Part shown: positions 53,664 through 62,394 of the stretch, in pieces
Numbering within the stretch: the stretch's first letter is position 1
Layout: each line of letters begins with the position of its first letter
From: Blautia hansenii
GTDB taxonomy: Bacteria; Bacillota; Clostridia; Lachnospirales; Lachnospiraceae
DNA: 64,000 bases
Assembly: GCF_013304445.1 (NCBI RefSeq)
Contig: NZ_JAAITA010000002.1
Location: forward strand, 124,001-188,000
Direction of reading: 5' to 3'
Notes under the pieces: model-generated
Databases searched by the model: none
Seen by the model: the letters and a program-made list of their open reading frames with translations, nothing else
What the model was told of the DNA's origin: nothing
Position numbers and translations under genes: made by a program

Positions 53664-53682
53664 TAGTTTAGTCATTAAACTA
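53664..53682. promoter_or_regulatory. Palindrome upstream of the DUF4867 operon (XylR-like)
   Basis: TAGTTTA-GTCAT-TAAACTA is a perfect 7-base inverted repeat, about 20 bases before the start codon. The half sites resemble the TTAGTTT/AAACTAA arms of Firmicute XylR operators, but the centre is shorter. Confidence 0.5.
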
Positions 53683-53752
53683 TATCTTCATGCTACCATT
53701 CCTCCTGCAAAAAATCAAGTTGTTTTTTGAAAAAATCCGTCGTAATTTTATA

Positions 53753-53797
53753 CAAAAAAACAGGAGAATCATAGGGCATATTTCCATGATTCTCCTC
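53753..53797 (-). terminator. Terminator of the solute-binding protein gene
   Basis: AGGAGAATCAT (53762-53772) pairs with ATGATTCTCCT (53786-53796); on the minus strand a run of T follows. Confidence 0.8.
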
Positions 53798-53817
53798 TTG
53801 AAAAGATAAAATTTTCT

Positions 53818-54420
53818 CTATTCTTTTGTCTGTGCTGCCACAGTAATATCTTTCTCAAAATATTTCTGGGAAAGTTCTTTTAAGGTTCCGTCTTTCTTTA
53901 ATTCCTGAAGATTTTCTTCCAGCTTCTTTGTCATAGGATTTCCTTTTTTTGTAAACACCGCAAGTTCTGTATATTCGGTATCCTGTCCTGTTTTTTCCTT
54001 CACGGAAGAAATGTCCGCATAGGGAGAGGTGTGGGAGTAATGGGCTTCATTCCAGTCTGAAAGTCCCACAGAGGAAATCACACAATCATACAAATCTGCG
54101 TCCAGTGATTTCAGCAGATTTTCCTCTGAGGTGTCTACAATTTCCAATTCCAATCCCATTTTTTCCGCCAGCTTGCCTGCCAGTTCCACATCAAATCCCT
54201 CCAGCTTATTCGTATCTTCCGACAGATAACACATAGAGGGAATTTCCAGATGCATGCCCACTTTGAGCATCCCCTTTTCCACCGGCTCTGCCTCACTTCC
54301 CGGAAGCTGACAGCCTGCCAGCATCTGTACAAAAAGCACGCAAAGCAGTCCGATGACAGTCCCTTTTTTCCATATATTTTTCTCTTTTGTTCTATTGTTC
54401 TGGTTTTTCATATCGTTCAT
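53818..54420 (-). CDS. Short orphan solute-binding lipoprotein (amino-acid type, SBP family 3)
   Basis: 200 residues from MNDMKNQNN; start uncertain because no site is strong (54411 is also possible). Lipobox LAGC (Cys37). The SBP_bac_3 start is clear (LKVGMHLEIPSMCYLSEDTNKLEGFDVELAGKLAEKMG) and so is the end (LKKDGTLKELSQKYF). Between SPYADISSVKE and DTEYTELAVFTKKG, about 45-60 residues of the usual second lobe are missing; normal length is about 270. No permease or ATPase gene is adjacent. Probably a degraded or specialised binding protein. Confidence 0.65.
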   Translation of the reverse strand: MNDMKNQNNRTKEKNIWKKGTVIGLLCVLFVQMLAGCQLPGSEAEPVEKGMLKVGMHLEIPSMCYLSEDTNKLEGFDVELAGKLAEKMGLELEIVDTSEENLLKSLDADLYDCVISSVGLSDWNEAHYSHTSPYADISSVKEKTGQDTEYTELAVFTKKGNPMTKKLEENLQELKKDGTLKELSQKYFEKDITVAAQTKE

Positions 54421-54483
54421 TCCCGCTTTGTCCGTTTTCACATATTTGTTCCAGACCACCATACCACGGAAAGAAAGGATTTG

Positions 54484-55065
54484 TCAATCCGCACGGTAAA
54501 TATCCATATATTCCAGCAGACATCCCCCGTCCTCAAAGGCCGGGAACAAAAATCCTCCTACCGGTTTCCCCGGCTCGTAATCGCCGGACACAGGGCAGAC
54601 GGCGCAGATAAGATATTCAAAGATCTGCTCAGATTCTCCCAATCTTTCATGGTCCGCGGCCTTAGCCGGAATGTCATAGCAGTCATGAAAGAGGTAAATG
54701 GCATAGTCGTAAGGTAATTGGCACAGCTCTATGACACGCTCATAGAAAAGGTCCAGCAGAGCGTCGTTTTTCAGTCCGCAGTCCCGAATAGCCCAAAGAA
54801 GCTGCCATAATCCCTCTTTTCCCATTTCTTTCTCGGAAAATTTTTCTCTCTTTAGTTCTTCGTTGGTCTTTGCAAAAGGAATTGCCTTTGCAAGCGCCAG
54901 ATTTTTCTCCTTGTCGCTTGGAGAAAGTTTCAAAAAATCTGTATTAAAAGTTCCGTCTATAAAGCCTTCGCTGTCAACATAACACCCGGCGATTCTGGTA
55001 ATGGACGTGCGCTTTGGAGTCATGCGCCTGGTAAGCAAAAGCATGTCTTCTCGATTGATTTGCAT
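54484..55065 (-). CDS. DUF4317-like protein, shorter than usual
   Basis: 193 residues from MQINREDMLLL; GGAG upstream favours this ATG over 55122. The N-terminus matches the DUF4317 pattern (RRMTPKRTSITRIAGCYVDSEG) and the segment near PVGGFLFPAFEDGG is also typical. Members I recall run to about 350 residues or more, so the C-terminal part seems absent. No membrane segment. Function unknown. Confidence 0.6.
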   Translation of the reverse strand: MQINREDMLLLTRRMTPKRTSITRIAGCYVDSEGFIDGTFNTDFLKLSPSDKEKNLALAKAIPFAKTNEELKREKFSEKEMGKEGLWQLLWAIRDCGLKNDALLDLFYERVIELCQLPYDYAIYLFHDCYDIPAKAADHERLGESEQIFEYLICAVCPVSGDYEPGKPVGGFLFPAFEDGGCLLEYMDIYRAD

Positions 55066-55140
55066 AGTGTTTCTCCTGTTCTGTGTTTTATACATTTTAA
55101 TATATCCCCTCAGTAAAAACAATCCTGAATTTTCTCACAC

Positions 55141-55169
55141 TTGTAAAAGATTTTCCACAATGGTATGAT
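55141..55169 (+). promoter_or_regulatory. Promoter of the radical SAM - DUF4364 operon
   Basis: TTGTAA (55141-55146), 17 bases, TATGAT (55164-55169), 33 bases before the ATG. Confidence 0.65.
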
Positions 55170-55202
55170 AGATATAGAAAACGTAAGAAGAAAGGCTGGC
55201 AA

Positions 55203-56132
55203 ATGAAAAACTGGAACGGAAAACCATACCACTCTTTTGATTCTATGCTAAAAGAACGCTTTCACGGCAAGGTATATAAGGCAGCCCTAAACGGCGGCAT
55301 GACCTGCCCCAACCGGGACGGCACTCTGGGCAGCCGCGGCTGTATTTTCTGCAGTGCTGGCGGTTCCGGGGACTTTGCAGGGGACCGGAGAGATACCATT
55401 ACCCAGCAGATAGAAAAGCAGACGAAAAGTATTCGGGCAAAGAGAAACGCAGACAGCTTTATCGCCTATTTTCAGGCATACACCAATACTTATGCCCCGG
55501 TGGAATACCTTCGGAGCGTCTATACAGAAGCCATTTCCCATCCAGACGTAGTGGCGCTCTCTATCGGAACGCGCCCGGATTGTCTGGGAGAAGATGTCCT
55601 GAACCTCTTAGAAGAACTGAACCGCATAAAACCTGTGTGGGTAGAGCTTGGACTGCAGACCATTCACGAGAAAACAGCCCGCTACATCCGGAGAGGCTAC
55701 CCTTTATCCTGCTTTGATACAGCTGTAAAAAACTTAAGAGAACGAAACCTGGAAGTCATCGTACACACTATTTTAGGACTTCCCCATGAAACACAGAGCG
55801 ATATCCTGGCTACCATGAACTATTTAAACCGCATGGACATCCAGGGAATTAAGCTGCAGCTTCTGCATGTGCTTAGGGGCACAGATTTGGCTGACGATTA
55901 TCTGGCAGGGAAATTTCAGGTGTATTCCATGGAAGAGTATCTGGATTTGCTCATAGACTGTCTGGAACACCTCTCACCGGAAATTGTCATTCACCGGCTC
56001 ACCGGAGACGGTCCCAAAGACCTGCTGCTGGCGCCTTTATGGAGCAGCGCAAAAAGGACTGTGCTGAACACCCTGCACCGGGAATGTAAAATCAGAAATT
56101 CCTATCAGGGAAAACAATATAAGGAGGATTAA
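55203..56132 (+). CDS. Radical SAM protein, TIGR01212 (YhcC) family
   Basis: 309 residues. The radical SAM cluster is formed by Cys35, Cys47 and Cys50 (TCPNRDGTLGSRGCIFCSAGG), the wide spacing typical of TIGR01212 rather than CxxxCxxC. Further blocks: SIGTRPDCL, ELGLQTIHEKTARYIRRGY and HTILGLPHET. A conserved bacterial protein, possibly RNA- or cofactor-modifying; substrate unknown. Followed three bases later by a DUF4364 gene. Confidence 0.9.
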   Translation: MKNWNGKPYHSFDSMLKERFHGKVYKAALNGGMTCPNRDGTLGSRGCIFCSAGGSGDFAGDRRDTITQQIEKQTKSIRAKRNADSFIAYFQAYTNTYAPVEYLRSVYTEAISHPDVVALSIGTRPDCLGEDVLNLLEELNRIKPVWVELGLQTIHEKTARYIRRGYPLSCFDTAVKNLRERNLEVIVHTILGLPHETQSDILATMNYLNRMDIQGIKLQLLHVLRGTDLADDYLAGKFQVYSMEEYLDLLIDCLEHLSPEIVIHRLTGDGPKDLLLAPLWSSAKRTVLNTLHRECKIRNSYQGKQYKED

Positions 56133-56135
56133 AAA

Positions 56136-56648
56136 ATGTCGGAACCTCTTACACTCTATAAACTGATTATTCTGTATATGCTGGAAAAGGTGGACTTTCC
56201 CCTGACCAATGCCCAGATTTCCGGCTTTGTGCTGGACAAAGGATACACCAATTATTTCCACTTACAGCAGGCTATTTCGGAACTCATTGACTCCAATCTC
56301 ATAGAGGCGAAAACCATACGAAATTCCTCTTACTTCCAGATTACCGAGCAGGGAGAACAGACCCTCTCCTACTTCGGAGACCAGATTTCCGATGGTATCA
56401 AGGCCGATATTTCTGCTTTCTTTCAGGAAAACATTATACAGATGCGGGAAGAACTGTCTGCCATTGCCGATTATTACAAGGGCGAAGAAGGGGGCTGGCA
56501 GGTACGCTGCCGTTTGAAAAAAAGAGACTTCCCAATGGTAGACTTAACCATTGCCGTCCCCACGGAAGAAGCCGCTTCTGCCGTATGTCTCAACTGGAAA
56601 GAGAAAAGCCAGGATATCTACGAAAATCTCATAGAGCTTCTGCTGTAA
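56136..56648 (+). CDS. DUF4364-family winged-helix protein
   Basis: 170 residues; AAGGAGG before the ATG. The N-terminal half resembles PadR/winged-helix regulators (YKLIILYMLEKVDFPLTNAQISGFVLDKGYTNYFHLQQAISELIDSNLIEA, given here in two overlapping turns of HTH and wing). The C-terminal part is the DUF4364 domain. Cotranscribed with the radical SAM gene; target unknown. Confidence 0.8.
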   Translation: MSEPLTLYKLIILYMLEKVDFPLTNAQISGFVLDKGYTNYFHLQQAISELIDSNLIEAKTIRNSSYFQITEQGEQTLSYFGDQISDGIKADISAFFQENIIQMREELSAIADYYKGEEGGWQVRCRLKKRDFPMVDLTIAVPTEEAASAVCLNWKEKSQDIYENLIELLL

Positions 56649-56657
56649 CCGTAAAAA

Positions 56658-56735
56658 CAGAGACTGCCCCATGAAGTGCATACCAAGAATCTTTATCCAT
56701 TCCTGCTTGCAATTTCATGGGGCAGCCTCGTTTTA
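56658..56735. terminator. Bidirectional hairpin terminator
   Basis: CTGCCCCATGAA (56664-56675) pairs with TTCATGGGGCAG (56714-56725) between convergent operons; T/A runs on both sides. Confidence 0.8.
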
Positions 56736-57446
56736 CTGGGGCAGTCCCTCCAACAACAGCTTCGTGTAGGAAGATTTCGGATGAGCAAATAAGTCTTCCG
56801 TATCCTGCTGTTCTTCTATTTTTCCGTCCTTCATGACCATCACCCGGTCACACATCTGATAAATCACGTTCAAATCATGGGATATAAACAGAATGGACAG
56901 CCCCATTTCCTCCTGCAGATGCACCATAAGTTCCATAATCTGCTTCTGTATTGTCACATCAAGAGCAGATACCGGCTCGTCTGCAATGATAAATTTTGCT
57001 CCCTGTATCAGCGCGGCAGCAATACTCACCCGCTGCCTCTGTCCTCCGCTTAACTCCCGTGGATAGCGCCTAAGCTGCTCTGTTGTAAGCCCTACCTTTT
57101 CTCCCATGGCAAGCACCTTCTGCTTCCGCCGTTCCTTTGGTATTTTCTGCATACGAAGAGGCTCTTCTAAAATCCATTCCACCCTTTTACTGGGATTCAG
57201 AGAAGAAAAAGGGTCCTGAAAAATCATCTGGGGACGTTCTGTATGATGTACAATCTCTCCCTCGTCTGTCTTTACAAATCCCAAAATTGCCTTAGACAGT
57301 GTGGATTTCCCACATCCGCTCTCTCCTACCAGTCCCAGAATTTCGTTTTCCCGTACTTCAAAGCTGATGTCCTTTAACACTTCTTTCCGGCTTTTTCCTT
57401 CCTTATAAGAAACAGACACCTGTTTGACTTCCAGTACCTTTTTCAT
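56733..57446 (-). CDS. Peptide/nickel ABC importer ATPase (OppF/NikE-like)
   Basis: 237 residues with Walker [10 protein letters not shown], signature LSGGQRQR, Walker [13 protein letters not shown] and switch His ISHD. Overlaps the preceding ATPase gene by four bases. Last gene of the third importer operon. Confidence 0.88.
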   Translation of the reverse strand: MKKVLEVKQVSVSYKEGKSRKEVLKDISFEVRENEILGLVGESGCGKSTLSKAILGFVKTDEGEIVHHTERPQMIFQDPFSSLNPSKRVEWILEEPLRMQKIPKERRKQKVLAMGEKVGLTTEQLRRYPRELSGGQRQRVSIAAALIQGAKFIIADEPVSALDVTIQKQIMELMVHLQEEMGLSILFISHDLNVIYQMCDRVMVMKDGKIEEQQDTEDLFAHPKSSYTKLLLEGLPQ

Positions 57447-58264
57447 TGTGTTTCACCGCCTTTTCTTCTTCGCAGAGATTCTCCCCGTGTGGGAACAGCG
57501 GCCAGCAGCTTTTTCGTATATTCCTGCTGAGGTTTTTGAAAAATCTCTTCCACAGTTCCCATTTCTACAATTTTTCCCTGATTCATGACAATCACCCGGT
57601 CACAGAGCCGCCGTATCACACCCAAATCATGGGATATAAACAAAATTCCTGTGTGATGTTTTTCATTGATTTTCTTTAGCAGTTTCAAAATCTGGCTCTG
57701 TATGGTCACATCCAATGCCGTAGTGGGTTCGTCTGCAATGAGAAGTTTGGGTTCTGTCACCAGGGCTGCTGCAATCATAATTCTCTGTCTCATTCCTCCG
57801 GAAAGCTGATGGGGATAACGGTTGTAAATATTCTCCACTTCGGCTAATTCTACCTCTCGCAGCATGTCCAGGGCTCGTTTTTTACATTCCTCTTTTGTAT
57901 AGGAAGTATGCAGCCTGAGGCCCTCTTCCACCTGCTGCCCCACAGGCAGTACAGGATTTAAAGACGTCATGGGCTCCTGGAAAATCATGCTGATATCTTT
58001 TCCCCGGACAGCTTCCAGTTCCTTTTGAGAAAACTCTGCCAGATTTTTCCCCTCAAAGAGAATTTCGCCCGCAGAAATTTCCTCATGCTTTTTCAGCAGT
58101 CCCAGAACCGACAGGGCGGTCTGGGTTTTCCCGGAACCGGATTCTCCTACAATGCCCAGTATTTCTCCCTCCTTCATGGCAAAAGAAACATCTTTTACCA
58201 CCTCCAGAGGGGGCTGTGTATCGTAAAATTTCAGCTGCAGATGTCTGATTTCCAACAAGCTCAT
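57443..58264 (-). CDS. Peptide/nickel ABC importer ATPase (OppD/NikD-like)
   Basis: 273 residues with Walker [10 protein letters not shown], signature LSGGMRQR, Walker [13 protein letters not shown] and switch His ISHD. It begins one base after the permease stop. It lacks the long Cys-rich C-terminal extension. Confidence 0.88.
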   Translation of the reverse strand: MSLLEIRHLQLKFYDTQPPLEVVKDVSFAMKEGEILGIVGESGSGKTQTALSVLGLLKKHEEISAGEILFEGKNLAEFSQKELEAVRGKDISMIFQEPMTSLNPVLPVGQQVEEGLRLHTSYTKEECKKRALDMLREVELAEVENIYNRYPHQLSGGMRQRIMIAAALVTEPKLLIADEPTTALDVTIQSQILKLLKKINEKHHTGILFISHDLGVIRRLCDRVIVMNQGKIVEMGTVEEIFQKPQQEYTKKLLAAVPTRGESLRRRKGGETQ

Positions 58265-58265
58265 A

Positions 58266-59072
58266 TTATTTCCCGCCTTTCTTTAAAAGTCCATCACTTA
58301 AAAGAGAAAATCCAAGAGCCAGCAGCAAAATACAAAGCCCCGGAAAAATGGCGCACCATGGAGCGCTCATAAGATACGTCTGGGATTCTGACAACATTCT
58401 TCCAAGAGAGGCATCCGGAGGCTGTACACCGATTCCCAGATAACTCATACCCGCTTCTGCCAGCACCGCATTGTTAAAACCAATGGCAGCCATGGAAAGC
58501 ACGGAAGGCAGTGTATTTGGAAAAATGTGCACAAACATAATCCGCAGATGAGAAACCCCCATAAGACGGGCGCTTTTCACATAATCCATTTCCTTCTGAG
58601 CCAGAAATTCACCTCTGGTAATTCTGGCAAAGCTGGGAATAAAGACAACAGAAAGTGCCAGTATCACATTGTATTTACCCGGTCCCAAAACTCCGATGAA
58701 CACCAGAGCCAGCAGAATATGGGGAAAGGAAAAAACCACGTCGTTAAACCGCATGAGCACTTCATCTACCCAGCCGCCGAAATACCCGGTAAAAGCTCCC
58801 ACCAGAATTCCGATTCCGCCGCCCAACACGACTGTGGACACTGCCACAAAAAAAGTTGTTCCTGTTCCTTTCATCACCCGGCTTAATATATCCCTTCCGA
58901 AGTGGTCGCACCCAAACAGGTGCTCTGTACCGGGAGCTGCAAACTTGGCCGCCCCATTCATGGCGTCCGGGTCGTAAGGCGTATAAAAAAGTCCCGCCAA
59001 AAGAAACAGCAGCATAAAAAGGGCAATGAAAATCCCCAGAATCAAATTGTAATTTTTCTGTTTTTTCTTCAT
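58266..59072 (-). CDS. Peptide/nickel ABC importer permease (DppC-like)
   Basis: 268 residues with HLFGCDHFGRDILSRVMKGT, six membrane segments and coupling loop SARLMGVSHLRIMFVHIFPN. GGGTGG precedes the ATG. Confidence 0.88.
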   Translation of the reverse strand: MKKKQKNYNLILGIFIALFMLLFLLAGLFYTPYDPDAMNGAAKFAAPGTEHLFGCDHFGRDILSRVMKGTGTTFFVAVSTVVLGGGIGILVGAFTGYFGGWVDEVLMRFNDVVFSFPHILLALVFIGVLGPGKYNVILALSVVFIPSFARITRGEFLAQKEMDYVKSARLMGVSHLRIMFVHIFPNTLPSVLSMAAIGFNNAVLAEAGMSYLGIGVQPPDASLGRMLSESQTYLMSAPWCAIFPGLCILLLALGFSLLSDGLLKKGGK

Positions 59073-59083
59073 CTTTCCACCCC

Positions 59084-60028
59084 TTACTCCCGGATTCTGA
59101 TACGCGGGTCAATCCTGCTGTACAGCAAATCCACAATAAAGTTAATCACAACCACCAAAGCCGCAATCAGTACAATAATGCCCAGTACTACCGGATAGTC
59201 CCGGTTGGAAATGGAGGAAATCAGCAAACTTCCCATTCCCGGAATCGTGAAAACCTGCTCGATAATCATACTGTTTGCAATGATATCCGCAATGGTCATG
59301 CCCCAGAAGGTCAGCACCGGAATCAGGGCATTTTTTAAAACATGATGATACATCACTCTGTTTTTCGTATTTCCTCTGGCCAGAGCTGTCCGCACATAGT
59401 CCGCTTCCATCTGAGAAATGACAGAACTTCGCAGCATTTTCACACCCATGGCACACCTGGGCAGGGCTATGGCCACGCAGGGAGCTATGAGATACCCCAG
59501 AAACCCTGCAAAATCTTCCGAAGCCGCCACATAAGCCCCGGGTGTAAACCACTTCAACACCAGTCCGAAGACATAGGTGATAACAATTCCCAGCAAAAAT
59601 CCCGGCACCGACATGGCCACCTGATTCAAAACCATCAGTATCCTGTCCAGCCAGCCGCCCTCGTGCTGTGCCGTAAAAATTCCCAAAGGCACAGACAGCG
59701 CCAGAATCATGAGAAACGCCATCAGAGTAATGGTTATAGTCACCGGAATTTTTTCCTTCAGCATCTGGTCCACGGGCATGGAATAGCTGTAGGACTCTCC
59801 CATGTCTCCTGTCACAAAATTTTTCAGCCAGATACCATACTGCACCACTATGGGTTTATCCAGCCCCATTTCCTTTTGCAGGGCCTCTACCTGTTCCTCT
59901 GTGGCTTCTGTCCCCAGCTTTGACCTTGCCGCGTCTCCCGGAATTACAGAGAAAGCAAAAAAAGACAAGAATGAGACAATCAACAACGTTATAATGAGAG
60001 TTCCTGTTTTTTTAATCACATATTTCAT
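59084..60028 (-). CDS. Peptide/nickel ABC importer permease (DppB-like)
   Basis: 314 residues with KEMGLDKPIVVQYGIWLKNFVTGDMGES, six membrane segments and coupling loop RTALARGNTKNRVMYHHVLKN. AAGGAG upstream. Confidence 0.88.
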   Translation of the reverse strand: MKYVIKKTGTLIITLLIVSFLSFFAFSVIPGDAARSKLGTEATEEQVEALQKEMGLDKPIVVQYGIWLKNFVTGDMGESYSYSMPVDQMLKEKIPVTITITLMAFLMILALSVPLGIFTAQHEGGWLDRILMVLNQVAMSVPGFLLGIVITYVFGLVLKWFTPGAYVAASEDFAGFLGYLIAPCVAIALPRCAMGVKMLRSSVISQMEADYVRTALARGNTKNRVMYHHVLKNALIPVLTFWGMTIADIIANSMIIEQVFTIPGMGSLLISSISNRDYPVVLGIIVLIAALVVVINFIVDLLYSRIDPRIRIRE

Positions 60029-60066
60029 ATTCTGTCTTTCTCCTTTTCTCCTGTTCTTTCTAATTC

Positions 60067-61641
60067 TTATTTGATTTTATAAATTTTTGCCATATCCAGC
60101 ACATACAGCGGATAGAATACATAGCCGCCGTAGTCCTTTCGCAGTACCACTTCTGACGCCATGTCCTGAATATAGACATTGGCTGCATCATCGCTTAACA
60201 GTGTCTCCATTTTCTTATACAGCTCTATTTGTTCCTGCTCATTGGTACTCTTCTTCACCTGCTCATACAGCTTGTCGTACTCCGGATTACTGTAATTGAT
60301 AAAATTGGTTCCTGCCTGTGAGGTAAAACGCTCTAAAAGAGCTCTGCCGCTTAAATAAGCTGCGTCAATTCCCACAACCGTAGACTGGAATTTTCGGTCT
60401 GCATACACATCACTGAGCCAGCTGTCCCATTCTATCAGCTGAATCTGCGCGTCAATGCCCACCTGCTTTAACTGCTCTGCCAGCACCTGAGCCGTGTCAA
60501 TATGCTGCTGATAGTTGTTTGGTACTGTAATGGTCATCTCAAATCCGTCGGGATAACCCGCCTCTTTTAAAAGCTGCTTTGCCTTCTCAATATCCTGCGG
60601 ATATTTATCTGCCAATTCCGGCATATAGTACTTTTCAAAAGCAGGAAACATACTGCTGCCGATAATGGTTCCTTTGCCGTCTGCCATCATGTCCAGCACT
60701 TCCTGACGGTTGACTGCATAGCACAGAGCCTGACGCACCTTCACATCATCAAAGGGTTTTTCCTTATTGTTCAAATACAGCGCCTGAATCAGGTTCATGC
60801 CTCCCTCATAAATGGTCAAATCTTCATCCTCTGCAAGCTGAGCCGACTGAGTGGAATTGATTCTGGGATACATATCTATGGAACCGCTCTTTAATCCAGT
60901 TACAATGGCATTGCTGTCTCCGGCAATTTTAAAGGTTACCTTGTCCAGATAAGCCTGGTGCTCGCTGTCCCAGTAATCTGTAAATTTCTCTATTACAATA
61001 TTTTCCTGAGGAGAGCGTGATACATACCGGAACGGACCTGTTCCCACCGGATTTTTGTCCAAATCCGCTGCATGTTGCGGAACAATCGCCACTGTCAGAT
61101 AAGCCAAAAATTCTGTATCCGGCTCTTTTAATGTAATGGCAACCGTCTGTGCATCCGGTATTTCTACCTTCTCCACATTAGAAAACGCCGCTACCAGCGG
61201 AGTTGTTCCCTCACTGATACCGGCGCAGCGTTCAATCGAATATTTTACATCTTCTGCGGTCACTGTAGTTCCGTCGTGAAATTTCACATTCTGTCTCAAA
61301 GCAAAGGTATACACCTTTCCGTCTTCTGAAATTTCATGGGACTGCGCAACTGCGTCTGTGTAATTTCCCTGTTCATCAGGTTTTACCAAACCTTCATAAA
61401 TGTTGAATAGGACTTCTTTCGTTCCTGCCGCTACCGATTTGTGTGGGTCAAGACTATCCTCCAAATCCTGAGGAATCCCTACTACTATAGAACCGCCCAT
61501 AGTCGGTTCTCCCTGTGTTTCCTGAGAACTGCTGTCTTTTTGAGATTCTTTGTTCCCATCCTTTTCGTCCTGGCAGCCGCCAAGTACAATAGTAAGGGTC
61601 ATCACCAAAAGCAACATGAGTATTCTTTTTACTTTTTTCAT
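60067..61641 (-). CDS. Solute-binding lipoprotein of the third ABC importer (SBP family 5)
   Basis: 524 residues from MKKVKRILMLL; AAGGAG precedes this ATG, which is preferred over 61674 since it starts at the signal peptide. Lipobox LGGC (Cys23). The fold is closer to DppA/OppA: LDPHKSVAAGTKEVLFNIYEGL, VKFHDGTTVTAEDVKYSIERC and VRQALCYAVNRQEV. A peptide ligand is as likely as a metal complex. Confidence 0.87.
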   Translation of the reverse strand: MKKVKRILMLLLVMTLTIVLGGCQDEKDGNKESQKDSSSQETQGEPTMGGSIVVGIPQDLEDSLDPHKSVAAGTKEVLFNIYEGLVKPDEQGNYTDAVAQSHEISEDGKVYTFALRQNVKFHDGTTVTAEDVKYSIERCAGISEGTTPLVAAFSNVEKVEIPDAQTVAITLKEPDTEFLAYLTVAIVPQHAADLDKNPVGTGPFRYVSRSPQENIVIEKFTDYWDSEHQAYLDKVTFKIAGDSNAIVTGLKSGSIDMYPRINSTQSAQLAEDEDLTIYEGGMNLIQALYLNNKEKPFDDVKVRQALCYAVNRQEVLDMMADGKGTIIGSSMFPAFEKYYMPELADKYPQDIEKAKQLLKEAGYPDGFEMTITVPNNYQQHIDTAQVLAEQLKQVGIDAQIQLIEWDSWLSDVYADRKFQSTVVGIDAAYLSGRALLERFTSQAGTNFINYSNPEYDKLYEQVKKSTNEQEQIELYKKMETLLSDDAANVYIQDMASEVVLRKDYGGYVFYPLYVLDMAKIYKIK

Positions 61642-61692
61642 GACTATCTCCTTTTTACATATCAGTTCTCTCATTATGTAATTGTCAAGGTT

Positions 61693-61721
61693 ATTTTATA
61701 CATGGTAAGGGGAAAATGCAA
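61693..61721 (-). promoter_or_regulatory. Promoter of the third ABC importer operon
   Basis: Minus-strand TTGCAT (61721-61716), 17 bases, TAAAAT (61698-61693), about 50 bases before the ATG. Confidence 0.6.
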
Positions 61722-61851
61722 GTATCTTTTGGGGTACACAGAGAATTTGCTTCTATTCTATTCCTATTCATTTCCTATATTTATTGCATTCTGTAAAGAC
61801 TTTTCTGCCAGACAAGCTGTTTCAAATTGGGAGAACAATAAGCAAAATGTT

Positions 61852-61895
61852 AAAAGTCCGCAAATGCTGGGACATCCCAGTATTTACGGACTTTT
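61852..61895 (-). terminator. Terminator of nrdR
   Basis: AAAAGTCCG (61852-61860) with CGGACTTTT (61887-61895) and an inner CTGGG/CCCAG stem, ten bases after the nrdR stop on the minus strand. Confidence 0.8.
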
Positions 61896-61905
61896 GCACA
61901 AACTT

Positions 61906-62355
61906 CTATTTCATCATTTTTTTCAGTTCATCCATAAAGGTGTCAATATCCTTAAACTCCCTGTACACAGACGCAAAGCGAACATAAGCCACCGCATCCA
62001 ATTCTTTGAGTTTGTCCATAACAATTTCCCCAATCAGTGTGCTTGGAACTTCTTTTTCCTCTTTGTTGAAAATCTCTGTCTCAATTTCGTCCATAAGATT
62101 TTCAATGGTTTTGACGGAAATGGGTCTCTTATAGCAGGCCCGCATAATGCCGTCCTGTATTTTCATACGGTCATACTGCTCTCTGCTCTGGTCTTTCTTG
62201 ATAACCGTAAGCGGAATGGTTTCAATCTTTTCATAAGTAGTGAAACGCTTTCCACATTCATCACACTGACGCCGTCTGCGGATGGAATTATTATCCGGCA
62301 CAGGCCTGGAATCAATGACTCTTGTATTCTCCTGATTGCAAAACGGACACTTCAT
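61906..62355 (-). CDS. nrdR: Transcriptional repressor NrdR
   Basis: 149 residues, full length. N-terminal zinc ribbon with Cys3, Cys6, Cys31 and Cys34 (MKCPFCNQENTRVIDSR...QCDECGKRFTTYE), then an ATP-cone (about 48-140) that senses ATP/dATP. It represses ribonucleotide reductase genes, none of which is in this window. AGGAGG precedes the ATG. Confidence 0.97.
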   Translation of the reverse strand: MKCPFCNQENTRVIDSRPVPDNNSIRRRRQCDECGKRFTTYEKIETIPLTVIKKDQSREQYDRMKIQDGIMRACYKRPISVKTIENLMDEIETEIFNKEEKEVPSTLIGEIVMDKLKELDAVAYVRFASVYREFKDIDTFMDELKKMMK

Positions 62356-62394
62356 AACAAAGCCCTCCTGTCTTTTGTATATCCCCGGCAGTGA

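Noticed and set aside
61441-62394. 317-codon plus-strand frame
   Set aside because: It spans the antisense of the binding protein start, an intergenic terminator and nrdR; no ribosome site or family resemblance.
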